NCBI RefSeq assembly: GCF_000521605.1 | Contig: NZ_CP006942.1 | Span: forward strand, 1-64,000 | Direction of reading: 5' to 3' | DNA length: 64,000 nucleotides | From: Mannheimia sp. USDA-ARS-USMARC-1261 | GTDB lineage: Bacteria; Pseudomonadota; Gammaproteobacteria; Enterobacterales; Pasteurellaceae | In this document: one piece after another, positions 47,594 through 57,511 of the stretch | Position numbering within the stretch: the stretch's first letter is position 1 | How the letters are laid out: each line of letters begins with the position of its first letter | Made by a program: the position numbers and the translations under genes | The notes under the pieces: model-generated | The model's database searches: none | Seen by the model: only the letters and a program-made list of their open reading frames with translations | What the model was told of the DNA's origin: nothing

Positions 47594-47612
47594 TAATAAC
47601 AAAGTTATTATA
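47594..47612 (-). promoter_or_regulatory. Antitoxin operator overlapping the toxin-antitoxin promoter
   Basis: TAATAAC-AAA-GTTATTA, a perfect 7-3-7 palindrome (47594-47610). The minus-strand -10 hexamer TATAAT (47607-47612) overlaps its end. It lies 20 bp upstream of the antitoxin start. Confidence 0.65.
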
Positions 47613-47693
47613 CCTTGAGTAAGTACATATGCAAGCGGTCAAATTTCCTCATTTTTTGCAATTTCCTCTTTGTTTTATCAATAACGTGATTTA

Positions 47694-47722
47694 TAGCAAT
47701 CGTTTGCGTTATCCGATATAAT
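47694..47722 (+). promoter_or_regulatory. PurR operator and -10 box of the purL promoter
   Basis: TAGCAATCGTTTGCGT (47694-47709) matches the PurR consensus ACGCAAACGTTTGCGT at 13 of 16 bases. The -10 hexamer TATAAT is at 47717-47722, so the operator covers the -35/spacer region. purL is a known PurR target in enterobacteria. Confidence 0.8.
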
Positions 47723-47768
47723 AAGCCCCAATTCTTATCCATTTCTTAAAAATACGGAATCAAATCAA

Positions 47769-50700
47769 ATGACTATGCAAATCTTTCGTGGCTCGCCTGC
47801 CCTTTCAGAATTTCGTTTAAATCAACTTCAACAAAAATTTGTCGCCGCCAATCTGCCGGTGAAATCGATTTACGCAGAATATCTGCATTTTGCAGATTTA
47901 ACCGCACCACTCTCGGCAGAGCAAGAAGATAAAGTAGTTCAGTTATTACACTACGGTCCAACCCTTGCGGAGCACGAGCCTGTTGGTGAAACCTTTATCG
48001 TGATTCCTCGTTTAGGCACGATTTCTTCGTGGTCGTCCAAAGCGACCGACATCGCCCATAACTGTGGCTTAGAAAATATCGCCCGTGTGGAGCGTGGTTT
48101 AGCTTACTATTTTGAATTTGAACGTGCTTTAACTGCTGAAGAAGAAAGCAAACTTGCAGCCTTGTTGCACGACCGTATGATGGAAACTGTGATTCGCAAT
48201 GCAGATGATGCAGCGGTGTTATTCAAACAACAGGAACCAAAACCGTTCACCAGCGTAGATATTTTAGGTGGCGGTCGCAAAGCGTTAGAAGAAGCAAACG
48301 TCAATTTAGGCTTGGCGTTGGCGGAAGATGAAATTGATTATTTGGTGGAAAATTTCACCGCACTAGGGCGTAACCCGAACGACATTGAGCTTTATATGTT
48401 CGCCCAAGCGAACTCAGAACACTGCCGCCACAAAATTTTCAACGCAGACTGGACGATTGACGGCGTGAAACAGGAAAAATCCCTGTTCAAGATGATCAAA
48501 AACACCTTCGAGAAAACCCCTGACTATGTGCTTTCCGCCTATAAAGACAATGCAGCGGTAATGGAAGGTTCAACGGTTGGCAGATGGTTTCCGGATCAAG
48601 ACGGTCAATACCGTGCCCACCAAGAACAAGCCCATATTTTAATGAAAGTGGAAACCCACAACCACCCAACCGCTATTTCGCCATTCCCGGGGGCTGCGAC
48701 CGGTTCGGGCGGTGAAATCCGTGATGAGGCTGCAACAGGTCGTGGAGCAAAACCGAAAGCCGGTTTAACAGGCTTTTCGGTATCTAACCTTGTGATTCCA
48801 AACTTTGAACAGCCTTGGGAAAATCCACTGTCTAAACCGAGCCGTATTGCGTCAGCACTCGATATTATGATCGAAGGTCCACTTGGTGGTGCTGCGTTTA
48901 ACAATGAATTTGGTCGCCCTGCTTTATTAGGTTACTTCCGTACTTACGAGGAAAAAGTGAATAGCTTTGCAGGCGAAGAAGTGCGTGGCTATCACAAACC
49001 GATTATGCTCGCAGGCGGTATCGGTAACATTCGTGCCGAACACGTTCAGAAAGGCGAAATCCCTGTCGGGGCGAAGTTGATCGTACTTGGCGGTCCGGCG
49101 ATGAATATCGGCTTGGGAGGCGGTGCGGCATCGTCAATGGCATCGGGCAAATCGAAAGAAGATTTAGACTTCGCTTCTGTGCAGCGTGAAAACCCGGAAA
49201 TGGAACGTCGTTGCCAAGAAGTGATCGACCGCTGTTGGCAAATGGGCAATGAGAACCCGATTTTATTTATTCACGATGTGGGTGCGGGCGGTTTATCTAA
49301 CGCAATGCCGGAGTTGGTACACGATGGCGAGCGTGGCGGTAAGTTCGACTTACGCAAAATCCTATGCGATGAAAAAGGGATGTCGCCGCTCGAAATTTGG
49401 TGTAACGAATCGCAAGAGCGTTATGTGTTAGCGGTTGCCCCTGAAAAACTCGAACTTTTCACCGCACTTTGTGAGCGTGAGCGTGCCCCGTTTGTGGTGA
49501 TTGGTGAGGCGACCGAAGAGAAACATTTAACCCTACACGATGAGCATTTCGGCAATGATCCGATTGATTTACCGATGAACGTGTTGCTCGGCAAAACCCC
49601 AAAAATGCACCGTGAGGTTTCGCAAAAAACTGTTGAAAATGCACCGCTTGCAACGGATGGTATCGACCTGAAAGAAGCATTACACCGTGTATTACGCTTG
49701 CCAGTGGTTGCCGAAAAAACCTTCTTAATCACGATTGGCGACCGCTCGGTAACGGGTATGGTGGCTCGTGATCAGATGGTCGGTCCGTGGCAAATTCCGG
49801 TGGCAGACTGTGCGGTAACCACTGCAAGCCTTGATAGCTATCACGGTGAAGCGATGTCAATGGGCGAACGTGCGCCAGTTGCACTATTAGACTTCGGGGC
49901 ATCGGCTCGCTTGGCGGTAGCGGAAAGTATTACTAACATTGCGGCAACCAACATCGGCGACCTCAAACGCATTAAACTCTCTGCGAACTGGATGTCGGCA
50001 GCCGGTCACGAAGGTGAAGATGCCGGCTTGTATGAAGCAGTGAAAGCAGTGGGCGAAGAGCTTTGCCCGGCACTTGGCATCACCATTCCAGTGGGTAAAG
50101 ACTCAATGTCGATGAAAACCACTTGGGAAGAAAACGGTGAGAAGAAAACGGTTACCGCTCCACTTTCTCTTGTGATTTCGGCGTTTGCCCGTGTTGAAGA
50201 TGTACGTAAAACGGTTACTCCACAACTTCGTACTGATAAAGGGGCAAGCCGCTTATTGTTAATTGACTTAGGCGAAGGCAACAACCGCTTAGGGGCAACG
50301 GCATTAGCACAGGTTTATAAACAACTGGGCGACAAACCGGCGGACGTAGTAAACGTTCAAACCTTAAAAGATTTCTTCAACGCAATGCAAGCCTTAGTAG
50401 CAGAAGATAAATTATTGGCGTACCACGACCGTTCAGACGGTGGTTTAATCACCACCTTAGCGGAAATGGCATTTGCCGGTAACTGCGGTGTGGATGTGGA
50501 TATTTCAGCCCTTGGCGACAACGATTTAGCGGTGCTATTTAATGAAGAATTGGGTGCGGTAATCCAAGTTGCTGACAGCGAACTAAATGCGGTGCGTGAG
50601 GTGTTAAAAGCTCACAACTTGATTCACGTAACCAAAGAATTAGGCTCTGTGAATGCGGATAACCGCTTTGAAATCAGCCGTGGCTCTCGCAAACTGTTAA

Positions 50701-51665
50701 GCGAAAAACGCTCTGAATTGCGTGGTATCTGGGCGGAATTAACCCACCAAATGCAACGTTTACGTGATAACCCTGAGTGTGCAGACCAAGAGTTCGCAGC
50801 GAAAAAAGATGAGAATAACAAAGGCTTATCTGCATTCTTAACCTATGATGTGAATGAAGACATCGCTGCGCCGTTTATCAACAAAGGGGCGAAACCAAGC
50901 ATTGCGATCTTGCGTGAGCAAGGCGTAAACAGTCACTATGAAATGGCAGCAGCCTTCGACCGTGCCGGCTTTAAAGCGATTGACGTGCATATGTCTGACT
51001 TGATCTCCGGCAGACGCAACCTAAACGACTTCAACGCAATGGTAGCGTGTGGCGGTTTCTCTTACGGCGACGTACTCGGTGCAGGCGGCGGCTGGGCGAA
51101 ATCGATCCTATTCAACCCAATGTTGCGTGACCAATTCAGCCAATTCTTCGCTAACCCGAACACCTTAGCACTTGGCGTATGTAACGGTTGTCAAATGGTA
51201 TCGAACTTGGCGGAAATCATTCCGGGTACAGAAAACTGGCCACGTTTCGTTCGCAACAAATCCGAACGCTTTGAAGCCCGTGCTGCAATGGTGAAAATCA
51301 ACGACACTAACTCGCTCTGGTTCAACGGAATGGCAGGCAGCCATATGCCGATTGCGGTCAGCCACGGCGAAGGGCAGGTGGAATTCAAGCGGTCAGTACA
51401 GCTCGAAAACTTGCAAAAACAGAACTTGGTGATCGCCCAATATGTCGATAGCCACCTCAACCCAACCGAACAATACCCAGCCAACCCGAACGGCTCGGCA
51501 TTGGGTATCACCGCTATCGGCAACACAGACGGACGTGTTGCAATTATGATGCCACATCCTGAGCGTGTGTTCCGAGCGGTAAGCAACTCTTGGTGCCCGG
51601 AAGATTGGATGGAAGACGGGGCTTGGATGCGGTTGTTCCGTAGTGCACGTGTAGCGTTGAAATGA
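47769..51665 (+). CDS. purL: Phosphoribosylformylglycinamidine synthase
   Basis: 1298 residues, the large single-chain gammaproteobacterial form. Fourth step of purine synthesis: FGAR + Gln + ATP to FGAM. Order: N-terminal domain, FGAM synthase core with [26 protein letters not shown], second ATP-binding half, and a C-terminal class I glutamine amidotransferase with the catalytic cysteine in [13 protein letters not shown] and His in PHPERVFR. PurR box upstream. USS copies lie within the frame near 51387. Confidence 0.98.
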   Translation: MTMQIFRGSPALSEFRLNQLQQKFVAANLPVKSIYAEYLHFADLTAPLSAEQEDKVVQLLHYGPTLAEHEPVGETFIVIPRLGTISSWSSKATDIAHNCGLENIARVERGLAYYFEFERALTAEEESKLAALLHDRMMETVIRNADDAAVLFKQQEPKPFTSVDILGGGRKALEEANVNLGLALAEDEIDYLVENFTALGRNPNDIELYMFAQANSEHCRHKIFNADWTIDGVKQEKSLFKMIKNTFEKTPDYVLSAYKDNAAVMEGSTVGRWFPDQDGQYRAHQEQAHILMKVETHNHPTAISPFPGAATGSGGEIRDEAATGRGAKPKAGLTGFSVSNLVIPNFEQPWENPLSKPSRIASALDIMIEGPLGGAAFNNEFGRPALLGYFRTYEEKVNSFAGEEVRGYHKPIMLAGGIGNIRAEHVQKGEIPVGAKLIVLGGPAMNIGLGGGAASSMASGKSKEDLDFASVQRENPEMERRCQEVIDRCWQMGNENPILFIHDVGAGGLSNAMPELVHDGERGGKFDLRKILCDEKGMSPLEIWCNESQERYVLAVAPEKLELFTALCERERAPFVVIGEATEEKHLTLHDEHFGNDPIDLPMNVLLGKTPKMHREVSQKTVENAPLATDGIDLKEALHRVLRLPVVAEKTFLITIGDRSVTGMVARDQMVGPWQIPVADCAVTTASLDSYHGEAMSMGERAPVALLDFGASARLAVAESITNIAATNIGDLKRIKLSANWMSAAGHEGEDAGLYEAVKAVGEELCPALGITIPVGKDSMSMKTTWEENGEKKTVTAPLSLVISAFARVEDVRKTVTPQLRTDKGASRLLLIDLGEGNNRLGATALAQVYKQLGDKPADVVNVQTLKDFFNAMQALVAEDKLLAYHDRSDGGLITTLAEMAFAGNCGVDVDISALGDNDLAVLFNEELGAVIQVADSELNAVREVLKAHNLIHVTKELGSVNADNRFEISRGSRKLLSEKRSELRGIWAELTHQMQRLRDNPECADQEFAAKKDENNKGLSAFLTYDVNEDIAAPFINKGAKPSIAILREQGVNSHYEMAAAFDRAGFKAIDVHMSDLISGRRNLNDFNAMVACGGFSYGDVLGAGGGWAKSILFNPMLRDQFSQFFANPNTLALGVCNGCQMVSNLAEIIPGTENWPRFVRNKSERFEARAAMVKINDTNSLWFNGMAGSHMPIAVSHGEGQVEFKRSVQLENLQKQNLVIAQYVDSHLNPTEQYPANPNGSALGITAIGNTDGRVAIMMPHPERVFRAVSNSWCPEDWMEDGAWMRLFRSARVALK

Positions 51666-51672
51666 TGAATGG

Positions 51673-51700
51673 AAACACCCGCCTTTGGCGGGTGTTTTTT
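51673..51700 (+). terminator. Terminator of purL
   Basis: ACACCCGCC-TTT-GGCGGGTGT 9-bp perfect stem followed by TTTTT, 8 bp after the stop. Confidence 0.9.
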
Positions 51701-51727
51701 ATGAAATAGATAATTATGGAGCATACT

Positions 51728-53398
51728 ATGTTTGAAAATTTATTTATATGGCTTAATTCATTTGAAATATCTAAAAATATTGGAACAAGTCTTGATATAG
51801 CAACAGCAATTTCTATTATTGCAACTGCATTAATTTATATTAGAAATCAAAAAAAAGTGTCATATGAGGCTATTCAAAGGAAGAATAAAGAAGCAGAAGA
51901 AATAGCTCTGATACAGAAGAAAGAGGCAGAGAAATTACGAAATCAGAGAATTAGTGAACAAGGGTGTTCTGTATTAATCAATGAAATAAGTAATTTAAGT
52001 AACTGCTATGAAAAGATTAGTTTAGATAGCAATAAAATGTATAGATTACTTTCCCCATTAATTGTTCAAGATAAAGAATATATATGCCTTGATCCATTTA
52101 GAAGTATTAAAGATAACAATGATAAATTTCAACATATTGACTTTATTTGTGATGATAATAATAGGGAGGGTGTTAATAATGAACTGGAAAAATTAACAAT
52201 AAGCATAAATGAAAAGGTAAACTATATAGCTAGCAGAAATTATGTAGTAATGCCAATTCTAGATGCAATTACAAATGACCTTGAGAAACCGAAAGATAAA
52301 GAAAAGATACTGTATGAGTTACATGAATTTCATAAAGAGTTATCATTTGTTGGGTATAAAATAAATAATTGGCGTGTTTTTTGGAAAAGGATATGGGAAA
52401 TAAGAGACTATATTGATAATTATAAAGAAAAACAACATAATAAGGACTTAGCTAAAGTTATAAAAAGTGATGACGCCTATTTGTTTGAAGGTGAAATACT
52501 GGATAGCATAAATAGTTTTATCTATGATGAAAGATTAAAAAGTATATTTGATTTTACAATAAATAAACCTTATTACAATGTAGAAGCTTTAAGAAGAATA
52601 GCATCTAGAAAATTGCAAAAAAAACATGGTGGAGTTGTGAGTAAGAACGCTGTTGATAGAGAGATTGTTTATGAAATATTTTCTAATGAAGGTCTTGGGT
52701 TTAGTGATTTTGTAAGAACAAGTACGGAATATCTAATTGATAATATTAGGGGTATAGAGAGAATTTTTCATTCATTACTTTCACTATTGTCATCTACTTA
52801 TTATTATATAATAAATAATGAAGATGGAAATGATTTTCAAAAAATTAGAGATGTTTATAATAGCAAATTAAAAGTTAATAATGTATTGGATGTTGATATT
52901 GTTAGTGTGAATAAGGAGATTTACTCAAGGTCTTCTAAATTTAGTTTAATTAAAGATGCTATTAATTTTAAAAAATTTATTGCTTATGAAATGTATTCAA
53001 AAGATATGGATTCTATTGCAAGGGATTATTGTTTCGATAGTCATGCTATAATAAGTGCCCAAACATGGGCTGATTCTTTAGGGATAAATCAATTATCTAG
53101 AAGGTTAGGTGTATCTAAAAAAGAAGTGTGGGAGATTTTATATAAAATTAATAATTATGTTTCTCTAAAAGAAATTGAGGTGGAACATAATTTAAAGCTA
53201 GGGTTGGATTCTGGGCTTGTTCGGCAAATGATTAATAAATGTAAAAAAAATCCAAATTACCAAAGAGATAATGCAATAGAGTTTATAAAAAATACAGTTT
53301 CTATTATTAATAAAAAGCTTCTCTCAGAAGAGGAAATGGCTTCAATTCAAAGAATTGATATTGATATTATTCGTAATTGGGTTAAGAATATAAGTTAA
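51728..53398 (+). CDS. Membrane-anchored coiled-coil protein of unknown function, probably acquired
   Basis: 556 residues from the ATG at 51728 (GGAG six bases upstream). One transmembrane helix at about residues 19-38 (SLDIATAISIIATALIYI), then a charged coiled coil at about 43-80, then a long helical, Lys/Asn/Ile-rich cytoplasmic part. Near the C-terminus INQLSRRLGVSKKEVWEILYK looks like a helix-turn-helix. I do not recognise the family. Base use is markedly AT-rich with many ATA and AGA codons, and there is no USS in 1.7 kb, unlike its neighbours. It begins directly after the purL terminator, beside a repeat patch. A single-gene defence or abortive system is possible but not shown. Confidence 0.75.
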   Translation: MFENLFIWLNSFEISKNIGTSLDIATAISIIATALIYIRNQKKVSYEAIQRKNKEAEEIALIQKKEAEKLRNQRISEQGCSVLINEISNLSNCYEKISLDSNKMYRLLSPLIVQDKEYICLDPFRSIKDNNDKFQHIDFICDDNNREGVNNELEKLTISINEKVNYIASRNYVVMPILDAITNDLEKPKDKEKILYELHEFHKELSFVGYKINNWRVFWKRIWEIRDYIDNYKEKQHNKDLAKVIKSDDAYLFEGEILDSINSFIYDERLKSIFDFTINKPYYNVEALRRIASRKLQKKHGGVVSKNAVDREIVYEIFSNEGLGFSDFVRTSTEYLIDNIRGIERIFHSLLSLLSSTYYYIINNEDGNDFQKIRDVYNSKLKVNNVLDVDIVSVNKEIYSRSSKFSLIKDAINFKKFIAYEMYSKDMDSIARDYCFDSHAIISAQTWADSLGINQLSRRLGVSKKEVWEILYKINNYVSLKEIEVEHNLKLGLDSGLVRQMINKCKKNPNYQRDNAIEFIKNTVSIINKKLLSEEEMASIQRIDIDIIRNWVKNIS

Positions 53399-53560
53399 AC
53401 TTTAATAAAAGGCGTAGGCATTCGATGCTTGTTTCCAATGGCGCAAGCGTCCACCCCCGATGGCGCTCGTCTCTGACGAGTGCCTTTTTCTTCTCTGTTA
53501 AACGTAACTTTCCTTCTATTAAATTACAGCACTCGTCCGAGACGAGTGCTATCTTTCCTA
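53399..53560. repeat. Cluster of palindromic, REP-like sequences
   Basis: This is the first part of a 544-bp gene-free stretch (53399-53942). Two GC-rich hairpins share the same arms: CTCGTCTCTGACGAG (about 53466-53480) and GCACTCGTCCGAGACGAGTGC (about 53529-53549). The preceding segment carries GGCGTAGGCATTCGATGCTT and GCGCAAGCG, also partly palindromic. These extragenic palindromes look unlike the USS hairpins used elsewhere in the window. A USS copy follows at 53584. Confidence 0.6.
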
Positions 53561-53629
53561 TTTGCAAAAAATTAAGTGAAATTGACCGCTTGTATTTTTG
53601 CGATCTCTGTCGAAAAATTATGATTTATT

Positions 53630-53845
53630 GCTTGTCTGCTGGGAGATTTTGAGTAAATTCAGCTTATTGTGTTTTAGTTGAAGGTATTCTATGAGTAGAA
53701 AATACAAAATGAGAAATAGCGATGGGGCTTATTTTTTATTTGTCTGTCGGAGAATTTTGCGTAAGTTCTGCTTATTATGTTTTAGTTAAGGGTATTCTAT
53801 GAGTAGAAAACCCAAAATGAAAATAGCGATATAACCTATTTCTAC
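53630..53845 (+). repeat. 108-bp tandem duplication carrying transposase-start remnants
   Basis: Two degenerate direct copies, about 53630-53737 and 53738-53845. Shared segments include TTGTCTG, GCTTATT-TGTTTTAGTT and GGTATTCTATGAGTAGAAAA; the ATGs at 53691 and 53799 are exactly 108 bp apart. They open short reading frames starting MSRKYKMRNSDGAYF (33 codons with stop) and MSRKPKMKIAI. The first resembles the N-terminus of IS200-like/REP-associated tyrosine transposases (MSRKYK...N.DG.YF), so these may be two decayed 5' ends. The duplication is certain; the transposase reading is inference. Confidence 0.55.
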
Positions 53846-53942
53846 CCAGCAATTAATCCCCTATTTTATGTACCAGATCAAATTATTTACACTGATTTAT
53901 CGGTATTATCTCTCTTTAGTTTTTTTAATTAAGGAGCTTTAT

Positions 53943-54992
53943 ATGAAATTCAAAAAATTAGCATTAGCAGCAATGTTAGGTGGCTTATTTGTAACAGCCA
54001 ATGCGGCAGAATTACCTAATATCACTATTTTAGCGACAGGTGGAACTATTGCCGGTAGTCAGCAGAATGCGAATAGCAGTGCTTATCAAGCAGGGCAATT
54101 GAATATTGAAACCTTAATTGAAGCCGTGCCAGAAATGAAAGCATTGGCGAATATTAAAGGCGAACAGATTGTTAAAATCGGTTCGCAAGATATGTCGGAT
54201 AGCGTGTGGTTAAAACTGGTTAAAGCGATTAATCAACAATGTGCAGCAACAGATGGTTTTGTCATTACCCACGGTACAGATACAATGGAAGAAACCGCTT
54301 ATTTTCTTGATATGACGGTGAAATGTGAGAAACCTGTTGTATTAGTTGGTGCGATGCGTCCGGCAACAGAAAAGAGTGCCGATGGTCCATTGAATTTGTA
54401 TAACTCAATTGTGGTGGCAAAAGATCCAAAATCTGCCGGGCGTGGTGTGTTAGTGGCAATGAACGATGTAGTATTGGGAGCGAGAGATGTGACTAAAACC
54501 AGCACGACTGCGGTGCAAACATTTAGTTCGCCGAATTTTGGGTCTTTAGGTTACGTCCATAATAGTAAAGTAGACTATGAACGCTCTCCGGAAAGCAAAC
54601 ATACCGTTAATACCCCATTTAATGTGAATGAATTAAATGAATTACCTAAAGTCGGTATTATTTATGCTTATGCTAATATGCCGACAGAGCCGCTTAAAGT
54701 CTTGTTAGATGCGGGTTATCAAGGCATTGTAGTGGCAGGTGTTGGTAATGGTAATATGAATGCGGAAAATCTTGCATTATTAGAGGAAGCAGCGAAAAAA
54801 GGCGTTGCGGTGGTACGTTCTTCTCGTGTGCCAACTGGCTATACTACTCGTGATGCGGAGGTTGATGATAGTAAATATGGCTTTGCTGCTTCCGGCACGT
54901 TAAATCCGCAAAAGGCTCGTGTGTTATTGCAATTATCTTTAACCCAAACGAAAGATATCAAAACTATTCAGCAATATTTTGAGGATTTTTAA
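53943..54992 (+). CDS. ansB: Type II (periplasmic) L-asparaginase
   Basis: 349 residues from the ATG at 53943 (AAGGAG upstream); the longer ORF has no RBS. Signal peptide about residues 1-22 (ending ANAA). Catalytic motifs: ITILATGGTIAGS with the nucleophile Thr, the SQDMSDSVW loop, THGTDTMEETAYFLDMTV with Thr-Asp, and the Lys in GAMRPATEKSADGPLN. It hydrolyses L-asparagine to aspartate and ammonia. Monocistronic, with a terminator after it. Confidence 0.95.
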   Translation: MKFKKLALAAMLGGLFVTANAAELPNITILATGGTIAGSQQNANSSAYQAGQLNIETLIEAVPEMKALANIKGEQIVKIGSQDMSDSVWLKLVKAINQQCAATDGFVITHGTDTMEETAYFLDMTVKCEKPVVLVGAMRPATEKSADGPLNLYNSIVVAKDPKSAGRGVLVAMNDVVLGARDVTKTSTTAVQTFSSPNFGSLGYVHNSKVDYERSPESKHTVNTPFNVNELNELPKVGIIYAYANMPTEPLKVLLDAGYQGIVVAGVGNGNMNAENLALLEEAAKKGVAVVRSSRVPTGYTTRDAEVDDSKYGFAASGTLNPQKARVLLQLSLTQTKDIKTIQQYFEDF

Positions 54993-55013
54993 TAAACGTT
55001 AAAGCATATAAAA

Positions 55014-55043
55014 AATGGCATAAGTGAGTAAACTTATGCCATT
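55014..55043. terminator. Bidirectional terminator between ansB and msrQ
   Basis: AATGGCATAAGT / ACTTATGCCATT 12-bp stem with a GAGTAA loop, A-run before and ATTTTTT after. Confidence 0.87.
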
Positions 55044-55086
55044 ATTTTTTGTATGTGGTTTGACTACTGCAAGCGGTGTAATTTTG

Positions 55087-55671
55087 CTATTTTTTTGCAA
55101 ATTTAGCCTGTATTTTATGAGCAACAATAAACAGTACTAAGATTCCAATGATAATTGGGTCGAATGTTACGCTTTTTACCGACCAATAATAATGCACCAT
55201 AGCCAATACTAATGCAGGATAAGCCCACTGGTGAATCGTCCCCCAGCGTTTTCCTAATTTTCGTTTTAGCATTGGCAGCGAAGTTACTGCCATTATGCTT
55301 AGAATGAAAAAAGCAGCGGCTCCTAAAATCAAATATGGGCGACCGGCAAGCTCGCTAAAAAATAATTTTACATCAAGGCTTAATTCTAACAATAGATAGC
55401 TTGAAATATGTAGAGCTGCCCATACAAACGCCCATAAGCCCAATGGGCGGCGTAAAATTTGATACTGATTTTTCTTTAGGTATTGTAGGGCAATACCAAG
55501 TATAAACATTATACAAAAAATGACGATCGCACCATAACCGAGAAAATGCTCCAGCTCTTTAATCGGATCGGCACCTAATACTGTTTCATTACCCGTATAT
55601 AATAGCTGAGCTACCCAAACTAACGGTAATAAACAGCCGATATGAATAAGTATGCGTAATCCGGTTAACAT
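55087..55671 (-). CDS. msrQ: Heme-binding membrane subunit MsrQ of the MsrPQ system
   Basis: 194 residues, about six hydrophobic helices. YedZ-like ferric reductase fold with histidines in ALHISSYLLL and WGTIHQWAYPALVLAMVHYYW for heme. It passes electrons from the inner membrane to MsrP. Its ATG shares one base with the msrP stop (TAATG), so the two are coupled. Length is normal. Confidence 0.93.
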   Translation of the reverse strand: MLTGLRILIHIGCLLPLVWVAQLLYTGNETVLGADPIKELEHFLGYGAIVIFCIMFILGIALQYLKKNQYQILRRPLGLWAFVWAALHISSYLLLELSLDVKLFFSELAGRPYLILGAAAFFILSIMAVTSLPMLKRKLGKRWGTIHQWAYPALVLAMVHYYWSVKSVTFDPIIIGILVLFIVAHKIQAKFAKK

Positions 55672-56624
55672 TAGTAGTTCACCTTTAAATCTAAGCCACG
55701 GTATAAATTTGCCACTTCATTTTCGTAGCCATTAAACATTAGTGTTGGTTGGCGTTTGACGGATAATAACCCGCCTGCACCAATTACTCGTTCAGATGCT
55801 TGCGACCAACGTGGATGATCAACATTCGGGTTTACGTTAGCATAAAAGCCATATTCATTTGGAGCAAGACTTTCCCAAGTAGTGAGTGGGCGTTTTTCGG
55901 CAAAGGTGATTTTCACAATCGACTTAATGCTTTTGAAGCCATATTTCCAAGGCACGACTAAGCGAATAGGTGCACCGTTTTGCGGTGGCAAGGTTTTACC
56001 GTATAAACCAACGGATAGTAATGTTAGTGAATTTAAGGCTTCATCTAAGCGTAAAGCTTCTACATAAGGATAATCAATCCCTCCACCTAGCAAGCGATTT
56101 TTTTGCCCCGGCATTTGTGCAGGATCATATAAAGTGTGAAAGACCACATATTTGGCTTTACTGGTTGGTTTTGCCATCTCAATTAAGCGAGCTAATTCAA
56201 AGCCTATCCACGGCACAACCATTGACCACGCTTCAACACAGCGAAAACGGTAAATGCGTTCTTCTAGTGGAAACGTATTAAGCAATTGTTGATGATTTAA
56301 ACTAAACGGATTTTCAACTTCGCCGCCAATTTCTAATGTCCAAGGATCGGTTTTAAAGTTTGCCGCATTTTTTGCTGGTGCACTTTTATCCACGCCAAAC
56401 TCATAGAAATTGTTATAGCCTATTACTTTGTTTTCCGGAGTGAGTTCAAGCCCTTTATTTGGATCCGGTTTAAACTGTAGTGATTGCAAGTGTCTTTGTG
56501 TTTCTGCCATACTCACGTTAGGCAATGCAGAAGCTGCAATACCTAAACCTAACGCGGTAATAATTTTACGGCGTTGGTAGAAAATAGTTTCAGGTGTAAC
56601 ATCTTGAATTGTTAATTTTTTCAT
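55671..56624 (-). CDS. msrP: Periplasmic methionine sulfoxide reductase MsrP (molybdopterin catalytic subunit)
   Basis: 317 residues. Tat signal with twin arginines at 18-19 ([14 protein letters not shown]), so exported folded with its molybdenum cofactor. The Mo-ligating cysteine is Cys129 in [17 protein letters not shown]. It repairs periplasmic proteins oxidised by hypochlorous acid or similar oxidants. Divergent from an ECF sigma factor gene, 108 bp apart, which hints at oxidant-responsive control. Confidence 0.95.
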   Translation of the reverse strand: MKKLTIQDVTPETIFYQRRKIITALGLGIAASALPNVSMAETQRHLQSLQFKPDPNKGLELTPENKVIGYNNFYEFGVDKSAPAKNAANFKTDPWTLEIGGEVENPFSLNHQQLLNTFPLEERIYRFRCVEAWSMVVPWIGFELARLIEMAKPTSKAKYVVFHTLYDPAQMPGQKNRLLGGGIDYPYVEALRLDEALNSLTLLSVGLYGKTLPPQNGAPIRLVVPWKYGFKSIKSIVKITFAEKRPLTTWESLAPNEYGFYANVNPNVDHPRWSQASERVIGAGGLLSVKRQPTLMFNGYENEVANLYRGLDLKVNY

Positions 56625-56732
56625 CGAACTATCCTTTTTTTATGAATTGTTGTTATTATTTTGGACTAAGCTGATCTAGAATTCTTACAAAATAAGTGTA
56701 ATTTTTTATTGGGTATTCCCTAAAGGAGATAT

Positions 56733-57299
56733 ATGAAGAGTCTATCTTCTATACAGATAGAAGAGATTAGAAAGCAAATGGTTAAATTTGCCACCCTACA
56801 ACTAGCCGATAAAGATTTAGCCGAGGATGTTGTACAAGATGCCTTAACCAATGCCTATAAGCATTCAGCCTCTTTTCGGCGAGAAGCTGCACTTAAAACT
56901 TGGATTTTTGCTATTTTAAAGAACAAAATTTTAGATTTCCTCAGAACACGAAAACGACATATTCCGGTCAGTTCTCTATGTGAGGAAGAAGAATCACCAA
57001 GTGCCTTTTTCGATCGCCACGATCATTGGTTGGAACATCAAGATGTAACTGAATGGAGGGGGATAGCTCAATCAACTTACCAAAAAGAATTTTGGGCAAT
57101 TTTTGATATTTGTTTAAATAAATTACCCGCCCAGCAAGCACGAGTATTTATGATGCGTGAACATTTGGAGATGAGTAGTGCGGAAATTTGCCAAGAATGT
57201 GAAATTTCTCTCTCTAACTTAAATGTATTACTTTATCGTGCTCGTTTACGTTTACAAGAGTGTTTATCTCGCAATTGGTTTAGAGAGGAATCAAAATGA
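56733..57299 (+). CDS. ECF-type RNA polymerase sigma factor
   Basis: 188 residues. Region 2 with LAEDVVQDALTNAYKHSASFRREAALKTWIFAILKNKILDFLR (about residues 28-70) and region 4 with LPAQQARVFMMREHLEMSSAEICQECEISLSNLNVLLYRARLRL (about 130-175). Its stop overlaps the start of a zinc anti-sigma gene by 4 bp. Placed divergently from msrPQ, so it may answer oxidant stress and control those genes; no ECF promoter was identified with confidence. AAAGGAG precedes the ATG. Confidence 0.92.
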   Translation: MKSLSSIQIEEIRKQMVKFATLQLADKDLAEDVVQDALTNAYKHSASFRREAALKTWIFAILKNKILDFLRTRKRHIPVSSLCEEEESPSAFFDRHDHWLEHQDVTEWRGIAQSTYQKEFWAIFDICLNKLPAQQARVFMMREHLEMSSAEICQECEISLSNLNVLLYRARLRLQECLSRNWFREESK

Positions 57300-57481
57300 A
57301 ATGCAGACAAGCAACAGAACTTATTTCACAGTCTTGTGATGAGAAACTTCGTTTGCAACAACATATGCGTTTGCAGTTGCATCTTTTGGTATGCCCTAAA
57401 TGCCGCAATTTTAATAAAAATACCAAGAAATTAGGCAAGATATTAAGAGCTTACTGTAACGATAAAGATGCTCCGTTCTGA
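57296..57481 (+). CDS. Short zinc-binding (ZAS-type) anti-sigma factor
   Basis: 61 residues with Cys3 and a H29-x3-C33-x2-C36 motif (HLLVCPKC), the zinc signature of redox-sensing anti-sigma factors such as RsrA and ChrR. There is no membrane helix, so it would act in the cytosol, releasing the sigma factor when its thiols are oxidised. Coupled to the sigma gene. It is missed by many gene finders because of its size. Confidence 0.85.
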   Translation: MKCRQATELISQSCDEKLRLQQHMRLQLHLLVCPKCRNFNKNTKKLGKILRAYCNDKDAPF

Positions 57482-57511
57482 TTTATTATACATTTTAAAA
57501 GGAGAAAAAAT

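Noticed and set aside
53425-53652. Two overlapping short reading frames on both strands over the palindromes
   Set aside because: They follow from the inverted repeats, have no RBS, and their translations show no family feature.
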